From: Fischerella sp. PCC 9605
GTDB taxonomy: Bacteria; Cyanobacteriota; Cyanobacteriia; Cyanobacteriales; Nostocaceae
Direction: 5' to 3'
Length of the DNA stretch: 64,000 nucleotides
Assembly: GCF_000517105.1 (NCBI RefSeq)
Contig: NZ_KI912149.1
Location: 1,451,946 to 1,515,945 of the forward strand
The notes beneath the pieces were generated by a model. The model did no database searches. It was not told the DNA's origin and saw nothing but the letters and a program-made list of their open reading frames with translations. A program made the position numbers and the translations under genes. This document shows, one piece after another, positions 8,910 through 17,746 of the stretch; the first letter of the stretch is position 1, and each line of letters begins with the position of its first letter.

Positions 8910-9653
8910 ATGACGATGCATCCTACTCTCCAACGTGCATTTGCTAACCGCTGTGCTCTCAAAGTTATCAGCGGTTTGAATAACTTTGACGCCAACCGTG
9001 TTGCTGCCACCGTCAAAGCTGCACACTACGGTGGTGCGACTTTTGTCGATATCGCTGCCGATCCAGCCTTGGTGAAATTAGCTAAAAACTTGACTGATTT
9101 ACCAATATGTGTATCAGCGGTAGAACCAGAAAAATTTGTGCAAGCTGTGGCTGCTGGTGCAGATTTAATTGAAATTGGGAACTTTGATTCTTTCTATGCC
9201 CAAGGACGCAGATTTGAGGCAGAGGAAGTTTTAGCGCTGACAAAAGAAACTCGTGCTCTTCTTCCTGAAATTACCCTCTCTGTCACCGTTCCCCATATTC
9301 TCACGCTAGATCAACAGGTACAGCTGGCTGAGGAACTGGTGAAAGTCGGTGCAGATATTATCCAAACTGAAGGCGGTACTAGCAGCAACCCCACTCACCC
9401 CGGTACTTTGGGCTTGATTGAAAAAGCCGCTCCCACTTTGGCAGCAGCTTACGAAATTTCCCGTGCAGTATCAGTACCAGTGTTGTGTGCTTCCGGAATT
9501 TCTAATGTTACCGCACCCTTGGCGATCGCCGCTGGTGCTGCTGGTGTTGGTGTAGGTTCTGCCATCAACCAACTCAACAGTGAAGTCGCAATGATAGCCG
9601 CTGTACGTGGCTTGGTGGAAGCTTTGAGAACTAGTGTAGAGGTTAGAGGCTAG
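8910..9653 (+). CDS. DUF561 / Ycf23-type TIM-barrel protein
   Basis: A 247-residue protein matching the DUF561 (Ycf23) family conserved in cyanobacteria and red-algal plastids: RCALKVISGLNNFD, YGGATFVDIAADP, then barrel strands ending in phosphate-binding-type loops (VPVLCASGISNVTAPLAIAAGAAGVGVGSAI). The end resembles a nitronate monooxygenase or ThiG-like barrel, but no reaction is established. The start is at the ATG at 8910 (MTMHPTLQ), with AGAGGAA upstream; the GTG at 8871 would add a poorly matching 13-residue extension. It stands alone between a kinase and a convergent aminotransferase. Confidence 0.85.
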   Translation: MTMHPTLQRAFANRCALKVISGLNNFDANRVAATVKAAHYGGATFVDIAADPALVKLAKNLTDLPICVSAVEPEKFVQAVAAGADLIEIGNFDSFYAQGRRFEAEEVLALTKETRALLPEITLSVTVPHILTLDQQVQLAEELVKVGADIIQTEGGTSSNPTHPGTLGLIEKAAPTLAAAYEISRAVSVPVLCASGISNVTAPLAIAAGAAGVGVGSAINQLNSEVAMIAAVRGLVEALRTSVEVRG

Positions 9654-9738
9654 GATAGGGGATAGGGGATGTGGAAAAGACAAGGGAGAAAAATTACTTC
9701 CTTGTCCTCCTTATCCCCGATTCCCGATCCCCTATCCC

Positions 9739-10863
9739 CTATCCCAAACAATCCTTGAGCCTATAAATCACCTGATCTTGCTGTTCTTCAGAAAGTTCTG
9801 GGAACATGGGCAAAGATACAACCTCTTGAGAGGCTTGTTCTGCCACTGGCAATTGCCCTGGTTGATAGCCCAAGTTTTCGTAAACTGGTTGCAAATGTAG
9901 AGGGCGGGGATAGTAAACCATTGTATTTACTCCCTGCTCTTGCAGTTGGTTACGCAGCCAGTCTCTTTTCTGGTTAAGTACACGAATCGTGTATTGGTTC
10001 CAAACTCCTTTTCCTCCAGCTAATTCTTGGGGTGGAGTTATACCGGGAACTTGCCTGAGAAACTGGTGGTAACGAGATGCGATCGCCTGTCTTTGTTGAT
10101 TCCAAATATCTAAATAACGTAGCTTTATTTGCAGAATAGCCGCTTGGATCGCATCCAAGCGGCTATTGATACCTATCTCTTCGTGGATGTAGCGATTTTT
10201 TTGACCGTGTTCCTTGAGTATCCGTAACTTAGCGGCAATTTCTGGCTCGTTGGTCGTTATCGCCCCGCCATCACCACAGCCGCCAAGATTTTTGGTAGGG
10301 TAGAAACTAAAACAGCCGATGTGTCCTATACTTCCTACCTTTTTTTCACCCCAAATTGCACCTGTAGACTGGGCGCAATCCTCAATGACGATGAGATTGT
10401 GAGCATTGGCTATGTCCATTAATGCAGTCATATCCACAGGTTGTCCAAACAAGTGAACAGGGATAATAGACTTTGTTCTGGGTGTTATGGCCGCTGCTAC
10501 TTGCCGCAAATTTAAATTAAACGTATTTGCATCGATATCAACAAATATCGGCTTTGCACCCACAGCACTGATAACTTCAGACGTGGCAATAAAAGTGAAG
10601 GGTGTTGTAATCACTTCGTCACCCGCACCAATATCAAAAACCCTAAGAGCCAAATAGAGGGCATCAGTACCGGAATTACAGGCTACGCATTGACTCACAC
10701 CAGTATAGGCAGCAAACTGTTGCTCAAAGCCTTCAACTACTGGGCCGCCAATATAACGACCAGAATTTAGAACTTCTAAAACAGCAGCACTGATTTCTGC
10801 TTCAATAAAGGCGTATTGCTGCTTGATGTCAAATGCAGGGATAGAGTTTTCACTTTGAATCAT
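9739..10863 (-). CDS. DegT/DnrJ/EryC1/StrS family PLP-dependent sugar aminotransferase
   Basis: A 374-residue protein with the full family pattern: GRYIGGPVVEGFE near the N-terminus, ACNSGTDAL for cofactor phosphate, the cofactor-ring aspartate in VIEDCAQSTGA (about residue 162), and the Schiff-base lysine in FSFYPTKNLGG (about Lys191). The C-terminal domain (YYPRPLHLQPVYENLGY) is also typical. The family makes amino sugars for cell-surface glycans or O-antigen from keto-sugar nucleotides. No sugar dehydratase or transferase gene is adjacent, so the exact sugar cannot be named. It converges with the DUF561 gene across an 85-base gap that includes an inverted GATAGGGGATAGGGGAT tract. Confidence 0.9.
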   Translation of the reverse strand: MIQSENSIPAFDIKQQYAFIEAEISAAVLEVLNSGRYIGGPVVEGFEQQFAAYTGVSQCVACNSGTDALYLALRVFDIGAGDEVITTPFTFIATSEVISAVGAKPIFVDIDANTFNLNLRQVAAAITPRTKSIIPVHLFGQPVDMTALMDIANAHNLIVIEDCAQSTGAIWGEKKVGSIGHIGCFSFYPTKNLGGCGDGGAITTNEPEIAAKLRILKEHGQKNRYIHEEIGINSRLDAIQAAILQIKLRYLDIWNQQRQAIASRYHQFLRQVPGITPPQELAGGKGVWNQYTIRVLNQKRDWLRNQLQEQGVNTMVYYPRPLHLQPVYENLGYQPGQLPVAEQASQEVVSLPMFPELSEEQQDQVIYRLKDCLG

Positions 10864-11220
10864 GAGTTTTAAACTTATGTCAAGATAGATGCCAATGCAG
10901 AATTTTTGCTTAGGGAATTTTTAATCATACTGATACTATCAGGTTGTTGCCTTGAATACAGTTTTATCAAGAGTTTTTACTAAGTTTATTGTGGTGTAGC
11001 AAAATTCGTAAACACGATGCTTAACTCTTGAAATATTGGCCATCTCTGTAATTAGACCCTAAGTTTAATTCTGGATTGGGAATTTGAAATTGTTGAAGGC
11101 TCCCATCTGCTTGGGTAAAACGTGATATATATCAACACAAGATCCAATACATGTAATTAAAGTTCCCGGTAGTTGTTATGTTTTGATTGTTGTTTGTTGT
11201 TTGTTGTTTGATGTTTGTTG

Positions 11221-11490
11221 TTAGGAACAACCAACCCTTCGGGTTCGCCAGTCGTACCCTGCACCGAAGCCCTTCGGGTACTCTACCTTGAAGCCGCCCA
11301 CAAGGGGCGTCTACGCCAGTCCCCCAACCCTTACGGGAAGCCGCTGCGCGTCTACGTGACGGAGACCGCCTTCTGGGGGGCTGGTCTCACCGCGCTGCGC
11401 GCGTCTACATGGGGGACTCGGGGCCCCCACGACCGACAGGGAGTGGGGATTGGGGGAGAACCCCCTGTTCTGCGCGCTGGCTCACCACCA
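11221..11490. repeat. GC-rich mosaic dispersed repeat, copy 1
   Basis: The 663-base gap 10864-11526 holds an AT-rich stretch next to the aminotransferase start and then this GC-rich mosaic made of palindromic modules (CCCTTCGGG, GCGCGTCTAC, GGGGCCCCC). The 97 bases at 11390-11486 match, in reverse orientation and with about one difference, 17473-17569; a shorter module (GGGTTCGCCAGTCGTACCC) is also shared. An open frame crosses it but encodes only translated repeat. Tandem TTGTTGTTTG motifs precede it. Confidence 0.85.
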
Positions 11491-11526
11491 ACAAACAACT
11501 ACCAACTACCAACCACCAACTAAACT

Positions 11527-12303
11527 ATGCAGGAACTCATTAAACTGGATTTGATTGATTTGGCTAGTGCTACAGCATTGATGGCTATAGCCATTGGTTT
11601 ATCTGCTTGGGAAAGCATAGGACTAGAACTCAACTTAGCCCTTGCGACTGGGAGAACCATCCTACAACTAGCGGTATTAGGATACGTTTTAGATTTCATC
11701 TTTGCTTTTGACAATGCTTGGGCAGTTTTGGGGTTTTTAGCAGTCTTATTAACGATAACGGCGATTGTCGCACGAAATCGCATCACTCAAAAAATACCGC
11801 AAGTTTTGCCCTTAGTGTGGGGTTCAATTTTAGTTAGTACAGTTTTAGTTATAATTTATACAAACTTTATAATTATTCAACCAAATAGATGGTATGAACC
11901 GCAGTACGTAATTCCCCTTGCTGGAATAATATTAGGTAATGCTATGAATGCAGCTGCGATCGCCGGAGAACGTCTTGTCAATACCATCAACAACAGCCAG
12001 CAAGAAATAGAAATTCACCTGAGTTTAGGTGCAACTCCCCAGCAAGCAGTCGCCCAGTATCGCAAAGACGCTATTCGTGCTGGCTTAATTCCCACCATCA
12101 ATCAGATGATGATTATTGGTTTAGTGACAATACCAGGGTTTATTGCTGGACAAGTGCTGGGTAGCGTAAATGCCCTCGATGCTACATCCTATCAAATTTT
12201 AATCATGTTCATGACTGCTGTCGCTAACTTGCTAACAAGCATTTTATTAACCAGGGGATTGAGCCGTTTGTTTTTTAACTCCGCTGCCCAGCTGATTAGA
12301 TGA
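11527..12303 (+). CDS. fetB: Iron export ABC permease subunit, FetB type (UPF0014)
   Basis: A 258-residue hydrophobic protein with about seven membrane segments. It matches the FetB/UPF0014 family: GRTILQLAVLGYVLDFIF, PLAGIILGNAMNAAAIAGERL, LSLGATPQQAVAQYRKDAIRAGLIPTIN and MMIIGLVTIPGFIAGQVLG. In E. coli, FetAB exports iron under oxidative stress. No FetA ATPase gene is adjacent, so the partner must be elsewhere; the family name is inferred from motifs alone. The starting ATG at 11527 follows immediately after repeat DNA, and the gene converges with the coiled-coil protein gene 7 bases downstream. Confidence 0.8.
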   Translation: MQELIKLDLIDLASATALMAIAIGLSAWESIGLELNLALATGRTILQLAVLGYVLDFIFAFDNAWAVLGFLAVLLTITAIVARNRITQKIPQVLPLVWGSILVSTVLVIIYTNFIIIQPNRWYEPQYVIPLAGIILGNAMNAAAIAGERLVNTINNSQQEIEIHLSLGATPQQAVAQYRKDAIRAGLIPTINQMMIIGLVTIPGFIAGQVLGSVNALDATSYQILIMFMTAVANLLTSILLTRGLSRLFFNSAAQLIR

Positions 12304-12310
12304 GGAGGGC

Positions 12311-14074
12311 CTACCCTCCCGGTACATGACCGTGAATTTGATTACCTTGGGCATCAAAGACGATCACAGCTAAGTTGGCGTTATCACTAATTACCTCTAA
12401 AGCTTGCTGTAAGCTTTGCAAATGATTAGTAACATCTGCGACAGCATTCTGTTTGCCCTGATTCAAGCTGGTATTTAGTGCTTCTTCATACTCTGGAGTA
12501 ATGCGAACCATAATTTCCCGAGCAGTTAAAGTAAAATTACAAACTCGAATTGCACCAGAACAGGTTTTTTCTAGATCGGTGCGGGTTTGCTGTAAAAAGT
12601 TGGCAGCTTGGAGTTTTTCTTCTGCTTGCTTGAGTGATGTCGAATAAGGTTCGATTAAGGTTTGAGCTTGAGTGTAGTAAAAACTATCTGTGCTAACCTG
12701 TTTTGCTGCGCTTAGAGCCTGATTCCAGTATGTTACCGCCGCTTGCCATTGGTTTTGTTTTTCATAGCGTTTGGCTTGTTCTGCAACGTTAATAGCTTGT
12801 TTGTAAGTTTGAGCTGCTAATACTTGTTTAGTAGCGCGATCGCGTGCAATTGCTAGTTTTGGTTTATAGTCTACCAGCAGTGTTTGGGCTTCTGGGTATG
12901 CAGGACTATTCTTGGGAATGGAAATCAAGGCATTCACTGCTACTTGCCAGGTGGATTGAACTTTTTGCAACTCTGGTAAAGTTTTGGCGGTGTTCTCCCG
13001 CTTTGTGGCAGCATTGGCTACGTCTTTTGCTGCTGTTAATTTTTTTAGCCATTTGTCTTCGACCAGCAACTGCTGATTAACGCTATGTAATCTAGCCCGA
13101 TATGTTGCCAATTGTGGCTGTACTAATCCATAGAGTTCATTTTTAGCACCAATCGTTTCTAATGGGGCGATCGCTTGTCGCCATAGATTTTGCCTAGCCT
13201 TTAATTCCTCTAGGCTATTTGCTGAAGTCTTACTTTTTTGCGCTGCCAACGATGCTGCACTAAATGCCTTGACCACCTTGTCAATAGTTTCCGATCGTTC
13301 AGACAGATTTTTGGTCAGTTTCTCAGCTTCTTGGTAACGCGGCGACCAATTAGGAATTGTTTGCAGTGCTGCAACTGCTTGCCACAACTGCTGTTGCACA
13401 TTTGTCAAGTTTGTTTCTGACTTGGCGCTGTTGATCAGTTGTCGAAATGACTTTTGTAACTCTTCGGCTGTTTGTATTTCTTTACACTCGAACATCACAC
13501 AAGGACGAGTTAGGAAGTAGGCTCCTCCGCTTAAAATTGCGATTGTTACCAGTGCTATACCCAACACAATGCCTTTGACTGAACGTCTTGACTTTGATGT
13601 TGTATAAAAAGACAAATCCGGCGCATCTGCCATTGGATCAAACGGTTCCTCTTCAGTCTGTTCGGGGGAATCACTAGGAACAAATGGCTGCTCGTCTGTA
13701 TAAGAGTAGGAAGTAGTAAATGGAGAAGAATTTTCCTCCGTCTTCTCCTCTTCCCCTACTCCCCCTACTTCAGAACCTTTTAAAATCAGCGAATGTTTGG
13801 CGTAAGGCAGTTTCACACTTGCTATTCTGAGAAAAATTTCCACTCGCTGTCCGTGGTGGTTTAGTAACGACTGGAGTGCATCCTCAAGTAATGTAAAAAT
13901 ATTTTCGGTATCAGCTGCCACACCTTGTGGGTGTTGAGTTAGGATCATTAACTGGTCATTTTTGACAGCACACTTCACCTGGAAGAATTCACCAGATGGA
14001 ATTTCTGCACGCAACTGTTCTTGCAAAATTTGCGCTATAAACTGTAAATCTTCTTCTATGACTGCTACTTGCAT
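12311..14074 (-). CDS. Membrane-anchored coiled-coil protein of unknown function
   Basis: About 587 residues from the ATG at 14074 (MQVAVIEEDL, with AGGA upstream); an upstream frame to 14158 lacks a ribosome site. Residues ~1-115 are a compact alpha/beta domain. An acidic, low-complexity linker with many Glu/Ser follows, then one membrane segment (GIVLGIALVTIAILSGGAYF). The rest is helical with repeated modules of the form AWQAVAALQTIPNWSPRYQEAEKL, which recur about four times and suggest TPR-like or coiled repeats. The C-terminus (VIVFDAQGNQIHGHVPGG) is conserved-looking. No enzyme family is recognised. It converges on fetB. Confidence 0.6.
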   Translation of the reverse strand: MQVAVIEEDLQFIAQILQEQLRAEIPSGEFFQVKCAVKNDQLMILTQHPQGVAADTENIFTLLEDALQSLLNHHGQRVEIFLRIASVKLPYAKHSLILKGSEVGGVGEEEKTEENSSPFTTSYSYTDEQPFVPSDSPEQTEEEPFDPMADAPDLSFYTTSKSRRSVKGIVLGIALVTIAILSGGAYFLTRPCVMFECKEIQTAEELQKSFRQLINSAKSETNLTNVQQQLWQAVAALQTIPNWSPRYQEAEKLTKNLSERSETIDKVVKAFSAASLAAQKSKTSANSLEELKARQNLWRQAIAPLETIGAKNELYGLVQPQLATYRARLHSVNQQLLVEDKWLKKLTAAKDVANAATKRENTAKTLPELQKVQSTWQVAVNALISIPKNSPAYPEAQTLLVDYKPKLAIARDRATKQVLAAQTYKQAINVAEQAKRYEKQNQWQAAVTYWNQALSAAKQVSTDSFYYTQAQTLIEPYSTSLKQAEEKLQAANFLQQTRTDLEKTCSGAIRVCNFTLTAREIMVRITPEYEEALNTSLNQGKQNAVADVTNHLQSLQQALEVISDNANLAVIVFDAQGNQIHGHVPGG

Positions 14075-14930
14075 AGAGCTATCCTGCTGATTTATATAGT
14101 TTGATTTATTTTTAAGCGTGTTAGAAGAATTAATTGTGTTTTCTGAATGTAGATACACAGTTTAACTAACCCCAGCCTTTCAATCTTAATGACATTTTTT
14201 GTAACACAATTTTTCAACTTTAACCAAAAGTCAAAATCAAGTTGATAAAGTTCTGAAGGTCTTGCTAAACATCACTTTAATTAGTTCTACAAAACTGATG
14301 GAGAGTTTCACAATTCCTATTTTTTATACTTGTGACTGTTAAGTTAAAAAAAATGAATGCCAGTATAAATTTAGAATAAAAAATGGGAATAATAAAAATT
14401 GCGCTTTTTTCTATATAGTGACTATATCCATCATTTTAGATAGATTTTGCCTTCCTTTATATTTTCAAAATGCCCATATGTATTGGTCTTAGTTGAGTAA
14501 TCATAAAAATAGCGATCGCTGGTAAAAGTCGCAAGTAAATAATTTCATCTCATTCCCAGTCAGTGTGTTTTCTGTAATTAGTGTTTTCCCTGAGTTGAAT
14601 TGAAGAGGTTAAGCTTTCAAGTACCGAATTAACAATTTTCTCTCATATGAGAAAATATCCGACGTACGAATGTATCAACGTTTGGTGACAAAAAGGCTGC
14701 TCTACTCAGATACAAGAACATTTACTGATGTGACTAATTACCTATTGTAGAAATGGTACAAACGAACGAAGCTGTGAATTTACCTGATTTACTGAATTGG
14801 ATAGAATTAATGAGAGAAAAATAATTTTTAATAGGGAACTAAAGTTTTATTCTGCGAACCAGGTGCAGCTTTCATATTTTAAACAGCACCGCCGCAATCG
14901 AACTGAAGTGGCTCGAGTTTAGGTGTGTAA
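14075..14930. other. AT-rich gap of about 850 bases
   Basis: No convincing gene. It contains a perfect 12-base palindrome TCTCATATGAGA (14641-14652), which could be an operator, and isolated HIP1-like sites. A 23-codon frame starts at 14753 but lacks a ribosome site. It probably holds the promoters of the divergent genes on both sides. Confidence 0.5.
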
Positions 14931-16163
14931 ATGGAATTGCTAGAGTATCAAGTAAAAGAATGGTTTCGGAAAATAGGCATTCCCGTATTGCCTTCTCAAA
15001 CAATTGACCATCCCACGGATTTAAAAAGATTAAAAATTAACTACCCGATTGTACTGAAATCCCAAGTACATGGAGGTGAAAGAGCAAAAGCAGGTGGAGT
15101 CAGGTTTGTGGAAACGACTATAGATGCGATCGCCGCTGCACAAAATATTTTTAATTTGCCAATTTTGGGCGAGTTACCAGAAGTGCTGCTGGCAGAAGCT
15201 AAGTATGATGCCGAACAAGAATTTTATCTGGCTGTAGTTTTAGATACTGCGGTTTGCCGGCCGATACTTTTGGGTTGTAAAGAAGCAGATATTGATTGGG
15301 AATCTGCTGGACAAAAAATGCAACATGTCGTAGTAGAACAGGAATTTTCCCCATTTTACGCCCGACGGTTAGCTCTAAAAATGGGCTTGCAAGGTGCGTT
15401 AATGCAGTCGATTAGCACTGTAGTTGAGAAACTATACCGCTTATTTATAGAAAAAGACCTAGATTTAGTGGAAATCAATCCCCTGGCAGTGAGTTCTTCT
15501 GGTCAAGTCATGGCTCTTAATGGTAACGTCAGTGTCAATGAAAGAGCGATCGCCCGTCATCCAGATATCGCTGAGATGGCCAGAAAAATGAGCAATCGTC
15601 ACAGTAGCGTTGAGTTTAACAAGAATTTAGCCAATTGGGACGCGGTAGAACTGCACGGTAAAATCGGCATTTTGGGTAATGGTACGGGTTCGGTGTTGAC
15701 GACTTTGGATTTAGTAGTCAATGCTGGTGGCAAACCTGGTGTTTGCCTGAATCTACGCCACGCTTTTCCCACCGATACTTTACCAAGTACCTTTCGCGAT
15801 CGCCTCGATCGAGCATTGAATATCCTAGCTGGGGATAAAAGTATTCAAGTGATGCTGATTAATTTTCTAGGTAGCGTTCCTCAGAGTGGAGAAGTGGCAG
15901 AAGTCATTGCAAATTTTATCCAACAACATAAAAACGAACTTAAAACACACGCTTCCCGTTCTAATGGCAGCAAAAGCCGTCGTGAAACCTACTTACCGCG
16001 CTTAGTTGTTCGTCTTGCTGGTTCTGAGTTTGATGCAGCCAGAAAATATCTAGCAACACTGAAAACTCCGAGCGATGCATCTATAGTAGTAGTAGAAAAT
16101 TTAGATGAAGCAGTGGCAGAAGCAGTCCATCTTGCCAAATCAACCCCTCATAAAAAGTTTTGA
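14931..16163 (+). CDS. SucC-like ATP-grasp protein (succinyl-CoA ligase beta paralogue, altered active site)
   Basis: A 410-residue protein clearly homologous to succinyl-CoA synthetase beta: LKSQVHGGERAKAGGV for the ATP-grasp lysine region, VEINPLA with the metal-binding Asn, and a CoA-ligase domain (HGKIGILGNGTGSVLTTLDLV). Compared from memory with E. coli SucC, the second metal ligand Asp in LDGKLG is Asn here (LNGNVS), and the GGGAT loop is replaced (NLRHAFPTD). The C-terminus has an extra segment about 30 residues long. Together with the SucD-like gene downstream it suggests a two-subunit acyl-CoA ligase relative that may not catalyse the standard reaction. It could instead bind CoA as a regulator. 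Confidence 0.8.
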   Translation: MELLEYQVKEWFRKIGIPVLPSQTIDHPTDLKRLKINYPIVLKSQVHGGERAKAGGVRFVETTIDAIAAAQNIFNLPILGELPEVLLAEAKYDAEQEFYLAVVLDTAVCRPILLGCKEADIDWESAGQKMQHVVVEQEFSPFYARRLALKMGLQGALMQSISTVVEKLYRLFIEKDLDLVEINPLAVSSSGQVMALNGNVSVNERAIARHPDIAEMARKMSNRHSSVEFNKNLANWDAVELHGKIGILGNGTGSVLTTLDLVVNAGGKPGVCLNLRHAFPTDTLPSTFRDRLDRALNILAGDKSIQVMLINFLGSVPQSGEVAEVIANFIQQHKNELKTHASRSNGSKSRRETYLPRLVVRLAGSEFDAARKYLATLKTPSDASIVVVENLDEAVAEAVHLAKSTPHKKF

Positions 16164-16171
16164 TATATATT

Positions 16172-16189
16172 CACCCCAAGTTTGGGGTG
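16172..16189. other. Hairpin between the two SucCD-like genes
   Basis: CACCCCAA GT TTGGGGTG forms an 8-base perfect stem 8 bases past the first stop codon. No T-run follows, so it is more likely an mRNA stability or attenuating structure than a classic terminator. Confidence 0.4.
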
Positions 16190-16390
16190 ATATCTGAGGC
16201 AGAATAGATAAATCAAATAGAGGCAACCCATAGCTTGTCTAACTGTAGATTTCAGCCAAAGTAAAAGTTTTTTGTAGGACTGAATGTTGAGAGGGGTTCG
16301 CTTTATCCAAATTCAACTGATACGACACAGTGTATGTGTTATTTCTGCCAATAGCTTCAGCTAGTGGGTTTCCTAAATTACCGTGCTTTT

Positions 16391-17272
16391 ATGAACTTAA
16401 CGCCAGACAGTAAAGTTTTAATCCAAGGCTTCAGCGAATTTATATCAGCAACTCATGTTGATCAAATGAAAGCCTATGGTACGAATTTGGTAGCTGGAGT
16501 AGATCCCGGATGTGGTGGACAAAAAATTTATGGTCTGCCAGTGTTCGACCTGGTAGAAGAGGTGGTAGATAGATATGGATTAATTGACACTACGATTATC
16601 TGCGTACACCCTTACCAAGTTTTAGATGCAGCATTGGAAGCGATCGCATCTGGTATCCGCCAAATCATTGTCATATCTCCAGGTGTGCCACCTTTAGATA
16701 TGGTGCAATTACTGCGTAAAGCCGAGGCAACAGAAACACTAGTGGTAGGGCCGAATAGTCCAGGTATCATCGTACCAGGTCGGATTCTCTTAGGTACTCA
16801 ACCAAGTGAATTTTATACCCCTGGTCAAGTGGGAGTCCTCAGTCGCAGTACCACCCTTACCTATGAAGTTGCTAAGGAATTAACCACAGCTGGTTTAGGA
16901 CAGTCCATTAGTGTCAGCATTGGTAGTGATGCGATCGTTGGTTCATCGTTTATCCAATGGTTGCAAATTTTTGATGAGGACGACACTACAGAAGCGATCG
17001 TGTTAGTTGGACAACCAGGTGGAGGTAGAGAAGAAGCAGCAGCGCGATACATTAGTGAAGCGATCGACAAACCAGTAGTTGCCTACATTGCAGGCACCCA
17101 TGCACCACCAGCGAAACATTGGCGTCAAACAGGAACCCTAGCGGCAGTTATCGGACGCCACCCTGACTTTGGCATAGCAAAAAGCAAATTAGCTGCTTTT
17201 TCTGAAGTAAAAATCCCAGTAGCCGAACGTCCTTCTCTGATTCCGGAATTAGTCAGGAAGGTAATTAAATAG
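16391..17272 (+). CDS. SucD-like CoA-binding protein (succinyl-CoA ligase alpha paralogue lacking the catalytic His)
   Basis: About 293 residues from the ATG at 16391 (MNLTPDSKVLIQGF); a GTG at 16364 is an alternative. The alpha-subunit fold is clear: YGTNLVAGVDPGCGGQ, VGPNSPGIIVPG, VGVLSRSTTLTYEVAKEL and VSIGSDAIVGSSF. Key catalytic positions differ: the phosphohistidine motif GHAGA becomes RQTGT, the Glu in IGEIGG becomes Gln (VGQPGG), the Cys of GPNCPG becomes Ser, and the N-terminal GFTGSQG loop is GFSEFIS. Phosphohistidine chemistry therefore seems impossible. It lies 227 bases downstream of the SucC-like gene. Confidence 0.8.
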   Translation: MNLTPDSKVLIQGFSEFISATHVDQMKAYGTNLVAGVDPGCGGQKIYGLPVFDLVEEVVDRYGLIDTTIICVHPYQVLDAALEAIASGIRQIIVISPGVPPLDMVQLLRKAEATETLVVGPNSPGIIVPGRILLGTQPSEFYTPGQVGVLSRSTTLTYEVAKELTTAGLGQSISVSIGSDAIVGSSFIQWLQIFDEDDTTEAIVLVGQPGGGREEAAARYISEAIDKPVVAYIAGTHAPPAKHWRQTGTLAAVIGRHPDFGIAKSKLAAFSEVKIPVAERPSLIPELVRKVIK

Positions 17273-17745
17273 TCATTAGTCATTAGTTAGTGGTTAGTGG
17301 TTAGTGGTTAGTAGTTAGTAGATAGTGGTTAGTAGATAGTGGTAATTAGTTAGTAGTCGGTTATCTGACTATCTTGCACCATTCTCTATAAGAGCCAGAG
17401 GCTCTAGTTCTCGTTACCAGGTTGAACCTGGTAACGAGGGTTTGGAGGCTCTGCCTCTTGGCTGTTGCAATTGGTGAGCCAGCGCGCAGAACAGGGGGTT
17501 CTCCCCCAATCCCCACTCCCTGTCGGTCGTGGGGGCCCCGAGTCCCCGATGTAGACGCGCGCAGCGCGGCTTCTCGCAGAGTACCCGGAGGGCTTAAGGC
17601 AGGGTACGACTGGCGAACCCGTAGACGCGCAGCGGCTTCTCGCAGAGTAGGGTGCAAGATATGAATTATGGAGAATTCGCGGCCACTGTGGATAAAAATA
17701 GTTTCTCTTAACAAATGACCAATGACCAATGACAAATGACAAATG
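17273..17745. repeat. Gap filled with tandem repeats and GC-rich mosaic repeat, copy 2
   Basis: 17275-17355 is TTAGTGGTTAGTGGTTAG-type repeats. 17395-17465 holds a partly mirrored AACCTGGTAACGAG pair (CTCGTTACCAGGTT / AACCTGGTAACGAG). 17473-17569 is the reverse-oriented copy of 11390-11486; further modules (GGGTACGACTGGCGAACCC) continue to 17660. 17710-17755 has TGACCAATGACAAATGAC repeats. Frames across it are translated repeat, not genes. Confidence 0.85.
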
Positions 17746-17746
17746 A

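Noticed and set aside
11215-11523. 102-codon plus-strand frame
   Set aside because: It is the translation of a GC-rich mosaic repeat that recurs inverted at 17473-17569; no ribosome site or family pattern.
14753-14824. 23-codon frame MVQTNEAVNLPDLLNWIEL...
   Set aside because: Plausible composition but no ribosome site and too short to support without comparison.
17361-17742. Overlapping frames of 80-124 codons
   Set aside because: All cross the second copy of the mosaic repeat and tandem repeats; they mirror the frames in the first copy.
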